From Actinernus sp. WN-2022 (Eukaryota; Cnidaria; Anthozoa; Actiniaria; Actinernidae), in assembly GCA_030867875.1 (NCBI GenBank), contig JAOWCC010000064.1:33254802-33318801 (forward strand): DNA of 64,000 bases, written 5' to 3'. Made by a program: the position numbers and the translations under genes. The notes beneath the pieces are model-generated. The model did not search any database and was not told the DNA's origin. It worked only from the letters and a program-made list of their open reading frames with translations. Shown piece after piece: positions 36,101 to 46,677 of this stretch. The first letter of the stretch is position 1, and every line of letters begins with the position of its first letter.

Positions 36101-36326
36101 TTGCAGTTGGAAGCTGGGCCTTTTGGATATGAGTTGCTGATTCCAGGTGTTTATCTATCTTGCACTTTCGCGTGTGGTCCACAACAACGTTACATGAGGA
36201 ACAAAACAGGCGGCCATTGTCTGCGTGTAGAACGCCTTTGGAATATTTTCTTGCCCTGTCGGCTGCTGTAATATTCACAGAAGTGTGATTGTCTTTTCCC
36301 GGGTCCTTCGTAACGAACTTATCCAT
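33135..36326 (-). CDS. hAT transposase fused to a Ulp1/SENP-type cysteine protease
   Basis: Intact single exon, 1,063 residues from the chosen start, the ATG at 36326 (MDKFVTKDP), because similarity to CGGBP1-like hAT proteins begins there; the frame stays open for 83 more codons upstream (to 36575) without a domain. In order: a BED-type zinc finger with C42, C45, H60 and H66 (LFCSSCNVV ... DKHLESATH). Then an RNase-H-like hAT core with candidate catalytic residues D170 (MVDELSD), D241 (FSSDNVGYM) and E573 (YDVERSFSAYNA), the last within the hAT dimerisation block. Then a lysine-rich linker with two QKEKGTIPA repeats and PAKKRKVEVK, an SV40-like nuclear localisation signal (about 665-674). 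Then a C48-type protease with H852 (KHWFLLV), D869 (LDSRAG), Q915/Q916 and C922 (QQENAFDCGVF). A final 100 residues form a small unnamed domain (VGEYYAVEYTGKR ... YDWPTRDDID). It should cut and paste element C in the nucleus and could remove SUMO or a similar modifier. The protease specificity is an inference. Confidence 0.93.
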   Translation of the reverse strand: MDKFVTKDPGKDNHTSVNITAADRARKYSKGVLHADNGRLFCSSCNVVVDHTRKCKIDKHLESATHIQKAQLPTAKQQTLKTSLECKSVSQLEKIKVCHEWIRACCAANIPLHKSDNVELRKFFQTRVYNGGAIPKCSQLRDYYLFDVYEIERAELKELVKGKNVALMVDELSDDEGRYALDVMAVMLDFDELSPTGRCVAYLLDTHFLNETNNQTVSQAVVRTVHEFGIEFDRVRVFSSDNVGYMKKAFRETLSNLFTQAVHITCNSHIVNLVASDFKKSFRELTEYMKCFRNLFFIPSGRKSRFLNFLHTRTGEKAKMPPNPTTKSWSAWLDSAIYYAEYYMVLADFIPEESKRSGKSASNSLLRLEEMYADEVFMRRLHAQITLVKVKAPTLLSCLNFFQEQIPHVTEVHGVMESLMRFLNVNAEGGEEDFEFCFEGGPTKFSTEERKDMIGFAKSAFKAALTKLEKYFVDGAQPASSFLEQVRVLDPMNLIDCDISYGCCDSIPGMDSVPKEEWDLYVYTLGPQAVKNVTAGDAIDIKQFWKAKAASLPQLYDIASCYCTSTIGSYDVERSFSAYNAILDEKRRSLAPNTIKAFHFLNWNLRIKSAVEDQKRRSLENIISEPKKATKRPAIYENDKKETTPAAQKEKGTIPAAQKEKGTIPAKKRKVEVKADVTTKKGKEVAGKTFRSSLKSFFSKPHTDNKTDCHVPAVSQPPPKPNVHFGLDETTAPKIRQHQATCNFPAHKGPILSCLIDGTVECNSSMIDKQDLEALLGGKPIDEENYLNNFVIHEYLNLLKETSTETKAEVIEWEKFETGIGKRATKDVLKGKAAILEQDVVLILCNPSSSKHWFLLVVLPVEKKVVALDSRAGDFVKPTVQSAITKLWGMLKELDSDLDMKEWHFSCNSPDDLSQQENAFDCGVFVCMYARCLLLETASVSIESICSFRKHMILELHDHEIRRIDAPEIVIGEYYAVEYTGKRSIYFGRALEHGDEARIKFKFLHSVGARVYDWPTRDDIDTCYQLCVVYGPVAIVGVGPFSFPKHEEVENVYKHLRKSRKTS

Positions 36327-36619
36327 TCGAGAGATATTTTTAGCGTTCAATAGAAAAGACGTTCGATAAAAAAAGAAAGAGCTAAAATATAGTCCCAGTC
36401 CATTGCGAACAAAGAATGGAACGCCTAGTTGATTTGAACCTGGCCCCAGTCCTTCGCGGAAAAGTATGGAACGTCTAGTTGATTTCATTCGTGAAAACGT
36501 CGCTGCATCGTAATTCAACATGTTTATCGATGAAAATCGTAAATATTTGGCGTTAAAATGATTCAGGTACGTCAAAATAACACAATAATGCCTGTGTTAA
36601 CAAATATTTTGGTCAAAAT

Positions 36620-36705
36620 CGAAGTAATTGTGCGGGATTAAGCGGAAACTAAGGAATTGTGCGCGATTGTGCGGGTTTACCGTTTAGTCGGATTGTGCGT
36701 TTCTG
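36620..36705 (+). promoter_or_regulatory. Subterminal repeats of hAT element C, right
   Basis: ATTGTGCGGG, ATTGTGCGCG and GATTGTGCGT words recur about four times, in the same orientation as those at the left end rather than inverted. They lie upstream of the transposase gene and may also be part of its promoter. Confidence 0.5.
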
Positions 36706-37264
36706 CACCCGCGCACCCTGTCAGAAGCGGACGGTATAAAACGCAGGTGTGCAGGTGTGCAGGTGTGCAGGTGAAAAGTTTCCAGGAATTTATATCAAGT
36801 TAGTTGTACACTTGTACACAACCTACTGGAGTCAGTAAACAAACAACACCAGTCTATCATATGCCATGACGTCATCAGTCACGTGACCCGTGGGAAAATC
36901 GAGCATATCTCCTTAACAGACCGGTATCATTCAACCAAATTCGTAGACAGAAAGAAGGCCGAATGAAAGTAAAGTAAATCAGACTTGAGCCTGATTAATA
37001 TTTGGCCAAAGCACCGAAAGGACAAGGCTGTTATCAACTTTATTTCATCAAAAGTTATATCAAATTCAGGAAGGGTCATTCCTTGCCTTATAATTTGATT
37101 GAAAACCTTTAAATAAAACACCCCTTTCACTAAAATTATTGACAGAATCAAACGGCAAACAAAACATAATTCGTTTATTTTCTGTCATGAATGATTTTTA
37201 AACAAATTTGTGCGCTAAAATCAGTAAAGGTTGGTACACACCAGGCGTCACGATGCAGCGCCAA

Positions 37265-40200
37265 TAGGCCTTTTGCAATAGACAGTCACGTGACTTGTTG
37301 GCCCATAGTAACGCCATACTGGGTTGCAAGCTAACCAGCTCTCCCTTGACAACCAACAGAGATTGACTGAGCCGTGGTATCATAGCATTTTTTTCGTCTT
37401 ACTTACTAAATTCATCTCGAAATAAGTCTTATACAGAACAAAAGTAAAGGTTGTTCTTTACTTTTGATCCAGTATTTTGTCAAATATGCGGCGCAAAATA
37501 GAGTTTGGACGCTCAAACGAACTCACCTCGAATCTCAGGCATGGCAAACATGGCGGCCGCTCAACACAACTTAGTGAACTCTTTCGGAGCAATTATAGAA
37601 TACCCCGCAACTTGGATCATTAATAATTCATTTTCTCAAATTTTCATACAAACCTTCTAAAAACCCAACCCTGAAATAAAAAAAAAACCTAACCATTTTC
37701 GACTCCAAATCGTTCATAGAACGACCCTACATACACCTGCACTATAATGGAGAATTTAGCATAGTTTAGCACAGTTTTCAAGTGATCTTTCGAAGTTGCG
37801 GGGTATTCTATAATCTAACCAATATGGAGATAAATACTGTTTACTCTAGGCGCTCGTTCATGTACTTAAATAAAATCCTGTGTTTAACTTTAATTAAGGC
37901 TATATTTAAGCTACGAAAATATTCATAAATGTTGTATTATTTAAAATTAAATGTTTGTTTCCTTTGCCTTAACTTAGAAAAGGACAGGCTATGGCTAGCT
38001 ACATGTACTTGAGGAGATGCAGAAATTATCTTAGAATATTATTTTAGTTTCAGATACTGAATCTGTGGGTGTTACATGTCCAGTTTTGAAGCAAAGAAAA
38101 ATATCAGAACTTTGATAAGTTTTATATATCCCTACTTAGTCATTGGAGAGAATGTTATATATTTTGTTTCTTATTTTGCTATTAGCCAGTAACAGGCATA
38201 CATTATTAACCACTCGCTATAAAATTTTAATAATATTAAAGGAACACTGTCAATTAACCAAAAAATGATAAACATTCTCATGACTAAAGACAAAAATATT
38301 ACCCTGCAAGCAGAGGTTTCTCATCTCTCTGCCAGGCATGAGAGTATGCAGTGTACTAGCCGAGAAAATTTGAGACAATTTTGATAAAGGATGGCAAAGA
38401 TTTGAGTGGATGAAAAATACTGCTTTTAAGAGAAATTTAGAGCAACTTGAAATATGTTCACTGTAACCGAAATCAAGTTTATAGAGGCCCGGTTATTAGG
38501 GGGAGGTGGGGTGCTGTTATCCCTATATTTTTCAGGATAGTTAATCACTTATCCCTGAGATGCAGATGACTGTTATCGATTATCCCGATGGACTTTGGTT
38601 ATCCCTTACTGTTTTCTGGTTTGTTATCCCTTATCCCAGTCATTATTTTGCTAGTTATCCCTTATCCCCAATACCCCTAACCAGGCCTCTTCATAGAATT
38701 TGCTTTTGTAATCCACTTAGTCATCCTTTATTGAAATTTTTTGAAAACCATATCCAGGCATTCACATAGTATTACTCTTCGAATTCAGGGTGTTATCAGT
38801 TTGTAGTTTTGTTTTAAAGAAACTTGAAGATTCAATTCCAATGACAGTGCCCCTTTCACATCCATTAGACCATGTAAAAGTATATATTAGATTAATAAAC
38901 ACTATCAGATATATTCCTTAATTTTTTGGTTTTATATGCCTTGCTTCTTCCTGGGGGAACTCCCATATATGGACTATACGGGGATGATCCACTGGACAGG
39001 GTATGGTTTTTCGAGTTTCTGGTCTTAGACAGGGTATCCATTTTCACATTGACAGATCTTGAACAGGGTATGGTATTTATCACTTTTGACATGACATTTA
39101 TCTGATGTAAACATCATACTCATTACCAGATATCGATTTGTAATCAGTTTATCCCTGACCTCTAAATAAAACAGTCGACTTTATAGACACTTCTTGTGGA
39201 TTCTTGTCGTATTTTCGTCTTATAGAAGGGTATAAAATTTTAGCACTTTGTCTTGAACAAGGTATGGAAATTTGAGGTTTTTTGTCTTAAACAGGGTAAG
39301 GGTTTCAGAGCCCCAGCGGCACACCATTACCCAACTTTGGGTAGAGTACCCCCCCCCCCCCTCCCCGGGTCCTGACTGTATGAAGTATAATGATTGATAT
39401 CCAGATTTACGATGCCTAATTTGCACTTAAAGAAAAACACCAAGTCTAAGTATTCCAACCAGTTAAGCTTAATTAATTTAACAATTAGATTAAATAAAAT
39501 AAATTAAATTCTTAAGTTCTTTATCATTTTCTAGCATGTCACTTTTTGAAACATTAGAGTTGATGTGTTTGCTGCAGGAAGCTTACAATATGTTTAATAA
39601 AAGTTCTCAATATTTCATGTCACCACACCAAACATAGGAAAAATATAGTTGAGAAAAACTGATTCCCTCTTTATAAATATTAAAGAAAAAGAGCTAGCCA
39701 GAAAACATACCGATTTACAGGTGCCAGAGCACTAACTGATTGCTATATGGTTAATTATAGACACATGATAACACAAGACCAGTTCTTCAAAGTTAAATAT
39801 TTTATTTCATTTTCATTTTTTCTTCTAGAACTTTCACAGTGCAAATACAGAGCTTGGCCTTCCTGTATGTGGTCATATCGACCATTGCATTTTAATACTG
39901 ACACTGTCACCATTCGTCAATGTTTCGTGTACTCTCCAAAGTTATAAACCTGAGAAATTAACGCCGTAATTACTGGTTTATATAACATAGTATAAAAGAA
40001 AGAAGGAATCTGCTCAACTATTACAATACTATTCGTTTAATTATGACTACTTTACCTTGTTGAGCGGCCGCCATGTTTGCCATGCCTGAGATTCGAGGTG
40101 AGTTCGTTTGAGCGTCCAAACTCTATTTTGCGCCGCATATTTGACAAAATACCGGATCAAAAGTAAAGAACAACCTTTACTTTTGTTCTGTATAAGACTT

Positions 40201-40371
40201 ATTTCGAGATGAATTTAGTAAGTAAGACGAAAAAACGCTTCGAAGTCCAGCTATGATACCACGGCTCAGTCAATCTCTGTTGGTTGTCAAGGGAGAGCTG
40301 GTTAGCTTGCAACCCAGTATGGCGTTACTATGGGCCAACAAGTCACGTGACTGTCTATTGCAAAAGGCCTA
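37265..40371. mobile_element. Element B, second copy of family A
   Basis: Complete inverted ends TAGGCCTTTTGCAATAG and complement at 40371. The interior matches the arms of A, and it runs uninterrupted through the point where hAT element C entered A (near 39846). It therefore supplies the pre-insertion reference. It carries its own insertion E. No identical 9-bp flank is visible (CAGCGCCAA versus TTCCCTTCG), so the duplication was lost or rearranged. It is non-coding. Confidence 0.85.
37592..37814. mobile_element. Element E, 223-bp MITE, innermost layer
   Basis: Perfect 22-bp inverted ends starting ATTATAGAATACCCCGC. The corresponding place in element A has different sequence and lacks it, so the insertion (with some local deletion) occurred after the A and B copies separated. 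Confidence 0.75.
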
Positions 40372-42635
40372 TTCCCTTCGTGTGCTCTGTTCGGGATAAC
40401 TGACCAGTTTGAATTCATGCGCCAGACGCGGGTGCCGAATTCTGACGCGGCATCAAGATTTTTAGACAGTGCACACGATCGAGGAAAATTGGCGCGGCGC
40501 TGCGTTGTGACCGTGCGTTGAGACGCCTAGTGTGCACCGACCTTGCAATTACGCTATTCCTTTATGTAAAACAACTGAACTGTAACGTGACTGTAACGAT
40601 ATATAGAAGCTTATGAACGTGTACATTTTGTTACTTTGATAGCTAGAGTGATTTTATTTAACCTGTGACTAAGAGAGTAATAAACTCTACACTCTATTAC
40701 TTTGGCCAGAGATCCTGAAAGCCCAATTAGCGCTAATCCTGGATTGAATGTTAACTGATAATATTGGTTGACTTGATAACTTATCCTGAATTAGCGCATT
40801 TTGGGAACTAGGCCCTGTTCTCTACATCTTTTGTTATCTTTTGTTTGTTTGGGTCGAACAGATACTGACTTTTAGACTGTGTTGAGAGTTTAAAAAGTAA
40901 AATCTCTCTACTTTATAAAATATATCCGTTGTTATAATTTTTGATTCTCGAGTTAGTTGTAACTCTGAGCCTCTCAAAATGTTATCTAATTTGCACACTA
41001 CAATACAGTTATGACTGAAGTTCTTTTGACTCCGCCGGGGTAATGCTTCTCCGGTATGTAATTTAAAACCGAGCCTTGTACTAAGGACAATTTAAAAGAG
41101 TGTTTCCTGAAAGAGATGCCACTAAGCATACAGCCTCTTCAAGAAAGATCCAAAAAGTTTTCTCGATTTGAAAAAAAAAAAGAAATATTAAAATTTACGT
41201 ACAATACTAAGGCGGGAACTTTAGCGACCATTGTTCAGTGTTGAACATACACTTGGTTACACGTAAGTCTTGAAATGGCCCATACCACTCAGGTTTGTTT
41301 TATAGCGTAGTATTTTATATCGCTGCTCAAATAACGTAACACCCTCGCATACCCAGGAGGAGTGGCTGATTCGCAAAATATGTGATCGAGGGGAGGGGGG
41401 TGGGGTATCCGAAGATGCTCAAATAAACTAACAACATACCGGTCAAAATCAAATGGCCCAACACCTAATCCTAATTGGCGATTCCTAGCCTAGTGATAAT
41501 GATACATATCATGTAACACTTGTTACCTTAATAACGCATAGTGTCACACACTGTAACCTGTGTGAAAATGGCGGCGACATAGACACGCGTGATAGTGTAC
41601 TTACCGTAAACTTATCAAGCGGAATTTCGAATAGCAAGAAGGGTTTTCAAATTGTAATGCCGACATTCCGTTTCATAATGCTTTTCGCTTACCTCTGCTT
41701 TATTAATCTGCTTTGTACTAGGTTCATAATGTTACTAATCAAACAGCTATCGCACAATCTATGTCGTATGTTATCTTGCTTCACTAAGACAGTGACAGGG
41801 CATGCTCGATTTTCCCACGGGTCACGTGACTGATGACGTCATAGCATATGATAGACTCGGGTGTTTTTTGTTTACTCTAGTAGGTTGCTGTGTACAAGTT
41901 TGGTTCAGATATTCCGCTTTGTTAAAGAGATATGCTCGATTTTCCCACGGGTCACGTGACTGATGACGTCATGGCATTTGATAGACTGGTGTTGTTTGTT
42001 TACTGACTCCAGTAGGTTGTGTACAAGTGTACAACTAACTTGATATAAATTCCTGGAAACTTTTCACCTGCACACCTGCACACCTGCACACCTGCACACC
42101 TGCGTTTTATACCGTCCGTGTCAGAAGCCCTGTACAGAGCTTGGCCTTCCTGTGGTCATATCGACCATTGCATTTTAATACTGACACTGTCACCGTTCGT
42201 CAATGTTTCGTGTACTCTCCAAAGTTACAAACCTGAGAAATTAACGCCGTAATTACTGGTTTATATAACATAGTATAAAAGAAAGAAGGAATCTGCTCAT
42301 CTATTACAATACTATTCGTTTAATTATGACTACTTTACCTTGTTGAGCGGCCGCCATGTTTGCCATGCCTGAGATTCGAGGTGAGTTCGTTTGAGCGTCC
42401 AAACTCTATTTTGCGCCGCATATTTGACAAAATACCGGATCAAAAGTAAAGAAAAACCTTTACTTTTGTTCTGTATAAGACTTATTTCGAGATGAATTTA
42501 GTAAGTAAGACGGAAAAACGCTTCGAAGTCCAGCTATGATACCACGGCTCAGTCAAGCTCTGTTGGTTGTCAAGGGAGAACTGGTTAGCTTGCAACCCAG
42601 TATGGCGTTGCTATGGGCCAACAAGTCACGTGACC

Positions 42636-43770
42636 GGCTTGTGCGTATTAAAGTATTAATTAAGCAGCGGATAAGTTTAACGCTGATGTTTCAGGTAATA
42701 TCTATGAGAACAGCAAGTTAGTTCTAGTGAATATTGTTCATTTAAAAAATGCCATGCCTGGTATATATAGGCGGGTATACAGTATTTGTGCATGCCCTGA
42801 TGTTTGAGGCATCGACTGAGGGTCACGACGTTATCCTGGGTTGTAATAAATATGAATAGAGAAATATTCATACTGTTACGCGACAATAACCGCTTTTATT
42901 TTTTATCATTGAAGTCATATCCTAAATATAATCTACTATGAATATCATGCTAATAGATCGATTGTAGACAGTCTTCAAGTGCAAGTGTCTCAAAATGAGT
43001 GCAACCTTTGGAACTAGGAAAAACTTGCTGACTATGCTGAGGTTGTACTTAATTTACACTTTTGGCTACGCAGTTGATTTTGAGTATTTGAAAGAACTTT
43101 TGTAATTAAGTGAGTCGATTTTGGGATAGCATGAATCACTAGGAGCGTTCATAGATTAGTTGCCTATTCCCCGTTATGCTTTTTATATCTATCCAAAACA
43201 AAATGTTAAAAAGTTGGGAATCTCGTCGATTACTAGTTAAACAAATGAATGATAACACTTGGGCTTGTAGCCTCGACATTAAGTTTGTAGTATCTCCCCA
43301 GCAGGAGAACCCAAATTAAATTGGCATCATTGACAACTTTATCAAAACATCAAAACGATGTAACCTTATTTGGTATAAATTTACGAAAATGAAAAAAAGT
43401 AGCTCCTTAAAATGTAGACTCCCGCGGGCACATTGTCTGGTCCTACTACATAAAAGAAAGCCAAAAAGTTATGTAAAATATAGTTAGTCAATAGTTAGTC
43501 AGTAGAAGTAGTGTAATGTCACGTGCAAGAAGAAAGTAAACAGAAGCCAGAAGTGAAGATTCCGTAATCCTCTCGCTAACAATACATACCTTAACTCATA
43601 GAATTGTTATCTGCACAGGCCTGCAGGTAGCTTTATAATTAGCATTTGGCCCTATTATACAGGCGGTGCAACTTAACGTGAAACTTTCGTACAAAGGTGA
43701 TTCGAGGGAAAAAAATAAAGTTGTTGTGTTGCCTGAGTATAGATTCACGAGAGGTGTTACAAGATGCCAG
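42636..43770. repeat. Continuation of the duplicated flank of NHL copy 2
   Basis: AGTTTAACGCT...TTTCAGG at about 42676 and CAGCTTTATAA...TTTGGCCC with CACGAGAGGTGTT at about 43625-43760 match 10067-10440 upstream of copy 1. This shows that the 12.6-kb nest was inserted within one ancestral flank. About 700 bp (42890-43600) has no counterpart in copy 1 and no gene. Confidence 0.65.
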
Positions 43771-44324
43771 CATACGACTCGGGCTCTGACCAGAAGCAAA
43801 TACAGCAATAGTGCATGATAAAGATGACCCTTTACTTTCTCTTACGGAATTTGATTTTAAATTTTCAGTTACTAAGTTCAAAGACGTTCTGTGTATTCTT
43901 ACTCATGTGCATGTAAGGTTGAAACTACGTGCTCTAATAAACTATAGAAGGCATGCTGGGTGATTTCTTGTGTTGTCGGTTAAGTAAGGATAAGCGCATA
44001 AGTACCAGCATAAGATAATGCAAGTGGATGTGAACAAGCGCAAGCAAAAGAAAAAGGAATTATCTCCTTGTTGTCACAAGATTATGCTTGCTTCGTGCTT
44101 ACATCTTTATGTTGCACGTGTGAACCGCGCGACCAACACAAGCATAATAAGCAAGCTCCTAAGGAGAGGAATCGCTCACTTAATTAATTCACGAAATGAC
44201 AATATAAACTAACTAAAATCCTACCCTGAAAAATAAAAAAAACTAACCGGTCAGTAAACAAGATCTTACCCACCTAGAGCTAGGGTTCTCAAGAAAAACA
44301 TGGTGAGGTAAAAAAAAATTCAGA
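43771..44324. other. Gene-free stretch
   Basis: No gene is supported; the short open frames here have no recognisable domain. Confidence 0.35.
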
Positions 44325-44402
44325 GATTTTCTGGAACTCGAACCCCGCTGCCGCCTACTCGTAAGGTAAACGTCGCAACCACTACACTAAACAACCATCG
44401 TC
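44325..44402 (-). repeat. tRNA-derived SINE head (Val-like)
   Basis: Read on the minus strand from 44402, TAGTGTAGTGGTT is a good A-box region and GGGTTCGAGTTCC (44333-44345) a B box. A 7-base loop CTTACGA with a TAC triplet sits where the anticodon loop should be. The acceptor stem does not pair and A-rich sequence follows, so this is a SINE head or tRNA pseudogene rather than a working tRNA. Confidence 0.6.
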
Positions 44403-45236
44403 GCGCGCTCAATTGCTGTTAAATTTGTACATTTTAAAACCACTGCTAATTTATGTTAGTTTATATGGTCATTTCATGAATTAATTCTAATAATAAGCCA
44501 TGTCCGCCATCTTGGATCGCCCGCTCGTAATCACAACACTGCGACTGCGCGGTGTGAACAAGCTCTAAGAATTTTGTACCAAGGAAAGTGAGATACAGTT
44601 CATAAGTTTTTGAAAATTATGAAATAAATAACTGATCAATCTTCATGGAAACGAAGCTGGACAAGAGCTTGCCTTTACATGCTTTTAATAAACCAGAAAT
44701 TTGTAAAAATACTTCAAAACAAACACGCTGATGGTCTGAATATGTTTGCTAGCTCGGCTAGTAGTTTATATGTTATCCTAGGGCTCGAGTTGCCACAGTT
44801 ACTTTATAAAAATTAAGCTTCAACCATTTATCCTATACAAACATTTATCCTTCAATCATTTATCCTTTACAAAGTACAAACCCTAGCTGGATGAATCGAA
44901 AAAATATCTGAATCACTGCTCTGTTTAATTTATACAAACCTGCCAAGGTCAAATAATTGTTTTCTCATAGGAATACCTTTTGTGCAAAAACCTTGTCATG
45001 CAGTCAGGACTGGAGCCTATCGTGAACTTCTTCGATGTTAACTATTTTTTACCAGTCGAAATTTTAAATACATTACTTATATAGCGTTTTTATAAAATTA
45101 ACTTATATAATTTTTACATGGTATTATATTTATTATTTTCTATACTATTATTATTAGCTTTGTATTTTCAGTTGTCGAGCACTTTTAACATGAGCGCAAC
45201 CACTCTTTAAATAAGTTATTTTATTGTATTGTATTT
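44403..45236. other. Gene-free stretch with a YY1-like site
   Basis: Read on the minus strand, CAAGATGGCGGAC (about 44507-44519) fits the YY1 consensus. No gene is seen. Confidence 0.35.
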
Positions 45237-45965
45237 ACTGGTTATTTCATGGTTTTCTATGGAATACGGGCGAGTATTTCACGAGAAATTTGTATTATTT
45301 GGTGTACACCAAAATAATAAATAACCATATTATCTGATAAATAACAAATTTACGAACAATTTATCACGAAACAAAGTAACTTTCGCTCTGTATTTCTTAG
45401 AAAAACCATGAAATACCGCCCTGTATTTCATAGTGAAGCTGAGCTCTGATTGGCTGAAATATAATATTTATAGGATAATTACTGGTTATTTCATGGTTTT
45501 CTATGGAATACGGGCGGATATTTCACGAGAAATTTGTATATTTAGTATACAACGAGCCTTTAGGCGAGTTGTATACCAAAATAATCTGAATTTCGAGTTA
45601 AATTTTCGCCAGTATTCCATAGAAAACCATGAAATAACCATATTATCCTATAAATAACAAATTTACAAAAAGATTTATCACGAAAACAAAGTAACTTACC
45701 GGACGATAGACTGCACATTTTCTTGCCGGAAAACACAAATTTCGAGTGGCGGCCGCGCACGTCTGCAGACTAATTATGTATTCAAAATGGTGAATTCTTA
45801 TTGGCTGATAAAGAAATGGCGCGAAATTTCCTGCATTTTGATTGGCCTTGACCTAGCCATGAAATACCGCTCTGTATTTCATAGAAAACCCATGAAATAC
45901 CGCCCTGTATTTCATAGTAAAGCTGAGCTCTGATTGGCTGAAATATAATATTTATAGGATAATGT
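45237..45965. repeat. Two copies of a dispersed repeat
   Basis: ACTGGTTATTTCATGGTTTT followed by CTATGGAATACGGGCG starts at about 45237 and again at 45481. Its complement appears near 45607-45640, and AAATATAATATTTATAGGAT closes both copies (near 45455-45478 and 45943-45963). It is probably a foldback transposon nested in another copy of itself. It is non-coding. Confidence 0.6.
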
Positions 45966-46079
45966 ATTGTATTGTAAACAATTAGTATTAAAAGCTTCTC
46001 TCTAAAGTTTTACATCTATCGAGATATATGCAGTCAAAGTTTCGGTATCTATGCGAGGATGGTAGGTATGCGCCTTTTT

Positions 46080-46677
46080 AAAGTCACATTTTCTTTTGAA
46101 GGCTATTTATCAGAGGTTAAAAACCTTAGGCACAGACACGCCCTCACTAGATTACGAATAAGCAATCATTCGCTAGAAATAGAAAAGCCAAATCGATTCT
46201 AAGAAAAGTTGTTCCTGTGGAGAATCTTTGTAGAGAGCGCGTGAAAAGTTTTATCCTTAAATCGGGTGCGACATACAAGATCTACGAGCAACTCCCGGGG
46301 GTGGTTGGGTGGGGGTGGGGTACGTGGATATGTGCTTAGAGGGTACTGAAGATGAATTCCATTTCATTGTTAAGTGTAAAACTTACAACGTATTGAGAAC
46401 AAATCTTGTCCAAGCCCTCGGTTTATCAAATAACGATGCCGCAAATATGTCAGAAAAGAAACTGTTTGACTCGGTCATGATTAATCCTAAACCAGCAGTG
46501 GCACATCTGGTAGCTAAGTTTCAATTTGAGAAAGTCAATTGTGAAATGATCCGTAATGCTCGCAATATGTACAACAACATTATTACAAATTTGCCTTTTA
46601 ACAATAACTTTATTGGATCTACACTCATGTACACAGTTTACAAGGTGCCAATAAAAATGTCTGTCTATGTGCCGTGA
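46080..46677 (+). pseudogene. LINE ORF2 C-terminus with zinc-knuckle-like motif
   Basis: The plus strand encodes LRISNHSLEIEK and, after a frame break with G-rich sequence near 46300, EDEFHFIVKCKTYNVLR and then a helical tail to a stop at 46677. The ED-E-HF...C..Y..LR pattern is the histidine/cysteine motif at the C-terminus of several LINE reverse transcriptases; the first cysteine pair is damaged. It is a remnant. Confidence 0.65.

Larger units (their letters stand above)
37229..40542. mobile_element. Element F, small MITE split by copy B
   Basis: GGTTGGTACACACCAGGCGTC-like sequence at 37229 is mirrored by GACGCCTAGTGTGCACCGACC-like sequence ending at 40542, with GCAGCGCC/GGCGCTGC further in. 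Removing B leaves about 210 bp. No flanking duplication is clear. Confidence 0.55.
36728..42118. mobile_element. Element D, inserted in the right end of hAT element C, 9-bp TSD
   Basis: Ends CGGACGGTATAAAACGCAGG and complement, followed by a GTGTGCAG minisatellite (four units left, five right) and a shared block of about 180 bp. TGTCAGAAG flanks both sides (36719-36727 and 42119-42127) and occurs once in the rebuilt hAT end. Each terminal block has GTCACGTGAC next to TGACGTCA (for example 36867-36887); the right arm holds this block twice (near 41820-41845 and 41948-41975). The element is about 2.3 kb without nested DNA, has no gene, and is non-autonomous. Confidence 0.85.
32435..42132. mobile_element. 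Element C, autonomous hAT transposon (about 4.3 kb without its insert)
   Basis: Left end CAGGGCTTCTGACAGGGTGC at 32435. The right end, once element D and one copy of its duplication are set aside, is its exact complement, finishing CCCTG at 42132; the match is about 21 bp. TACAGA flanks both sides (32429-32434 and 42133-42138), and the uninterrupted site is visible in copy B near 39846. hAT elements normally duplicate 8 bp; six are readable here. The only gene is the transposase-protease at 33135-36326. Without D and one copy of its duplication the element is about 4,298 bp. Confidence 0.85.
30004..42635. mobile_element. Element A, outermost shell of the transposon nest
   Basis: Ends are long inverted repeats of about 300 bp beginning TAGGCCTTTTGCAA, with GGTCACGTGACTTGTTGG, CATAGCAACGCCATACTGGG and AACATGGCGGCCGC inside. 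The right end at about 42635 lacks the last 15-20 bases, so no duplication can be read. With nested DNA removed, A is about 2.9 kb and matches the inner copy B along its whole length. Its arms (30004-32434 and 42133-42635) code for nothing recognisable, so it is non-autonomous. It sits in the duplicated flank of NHL copy 2. Confidence 0.85.

Noticed and set aside
36327..36575. 83 extra codons upstream of the transposase start
   Set aside because: The segment has no domain, and similarity to CGGBP1-like proteins begins at the downstream ATG; treated as untranslated leader.
44325..44402. Functional valine tRNA
   Set aside because: A TAC triplet sits in a plausible anticodon loop, but the acceptor stem fails.
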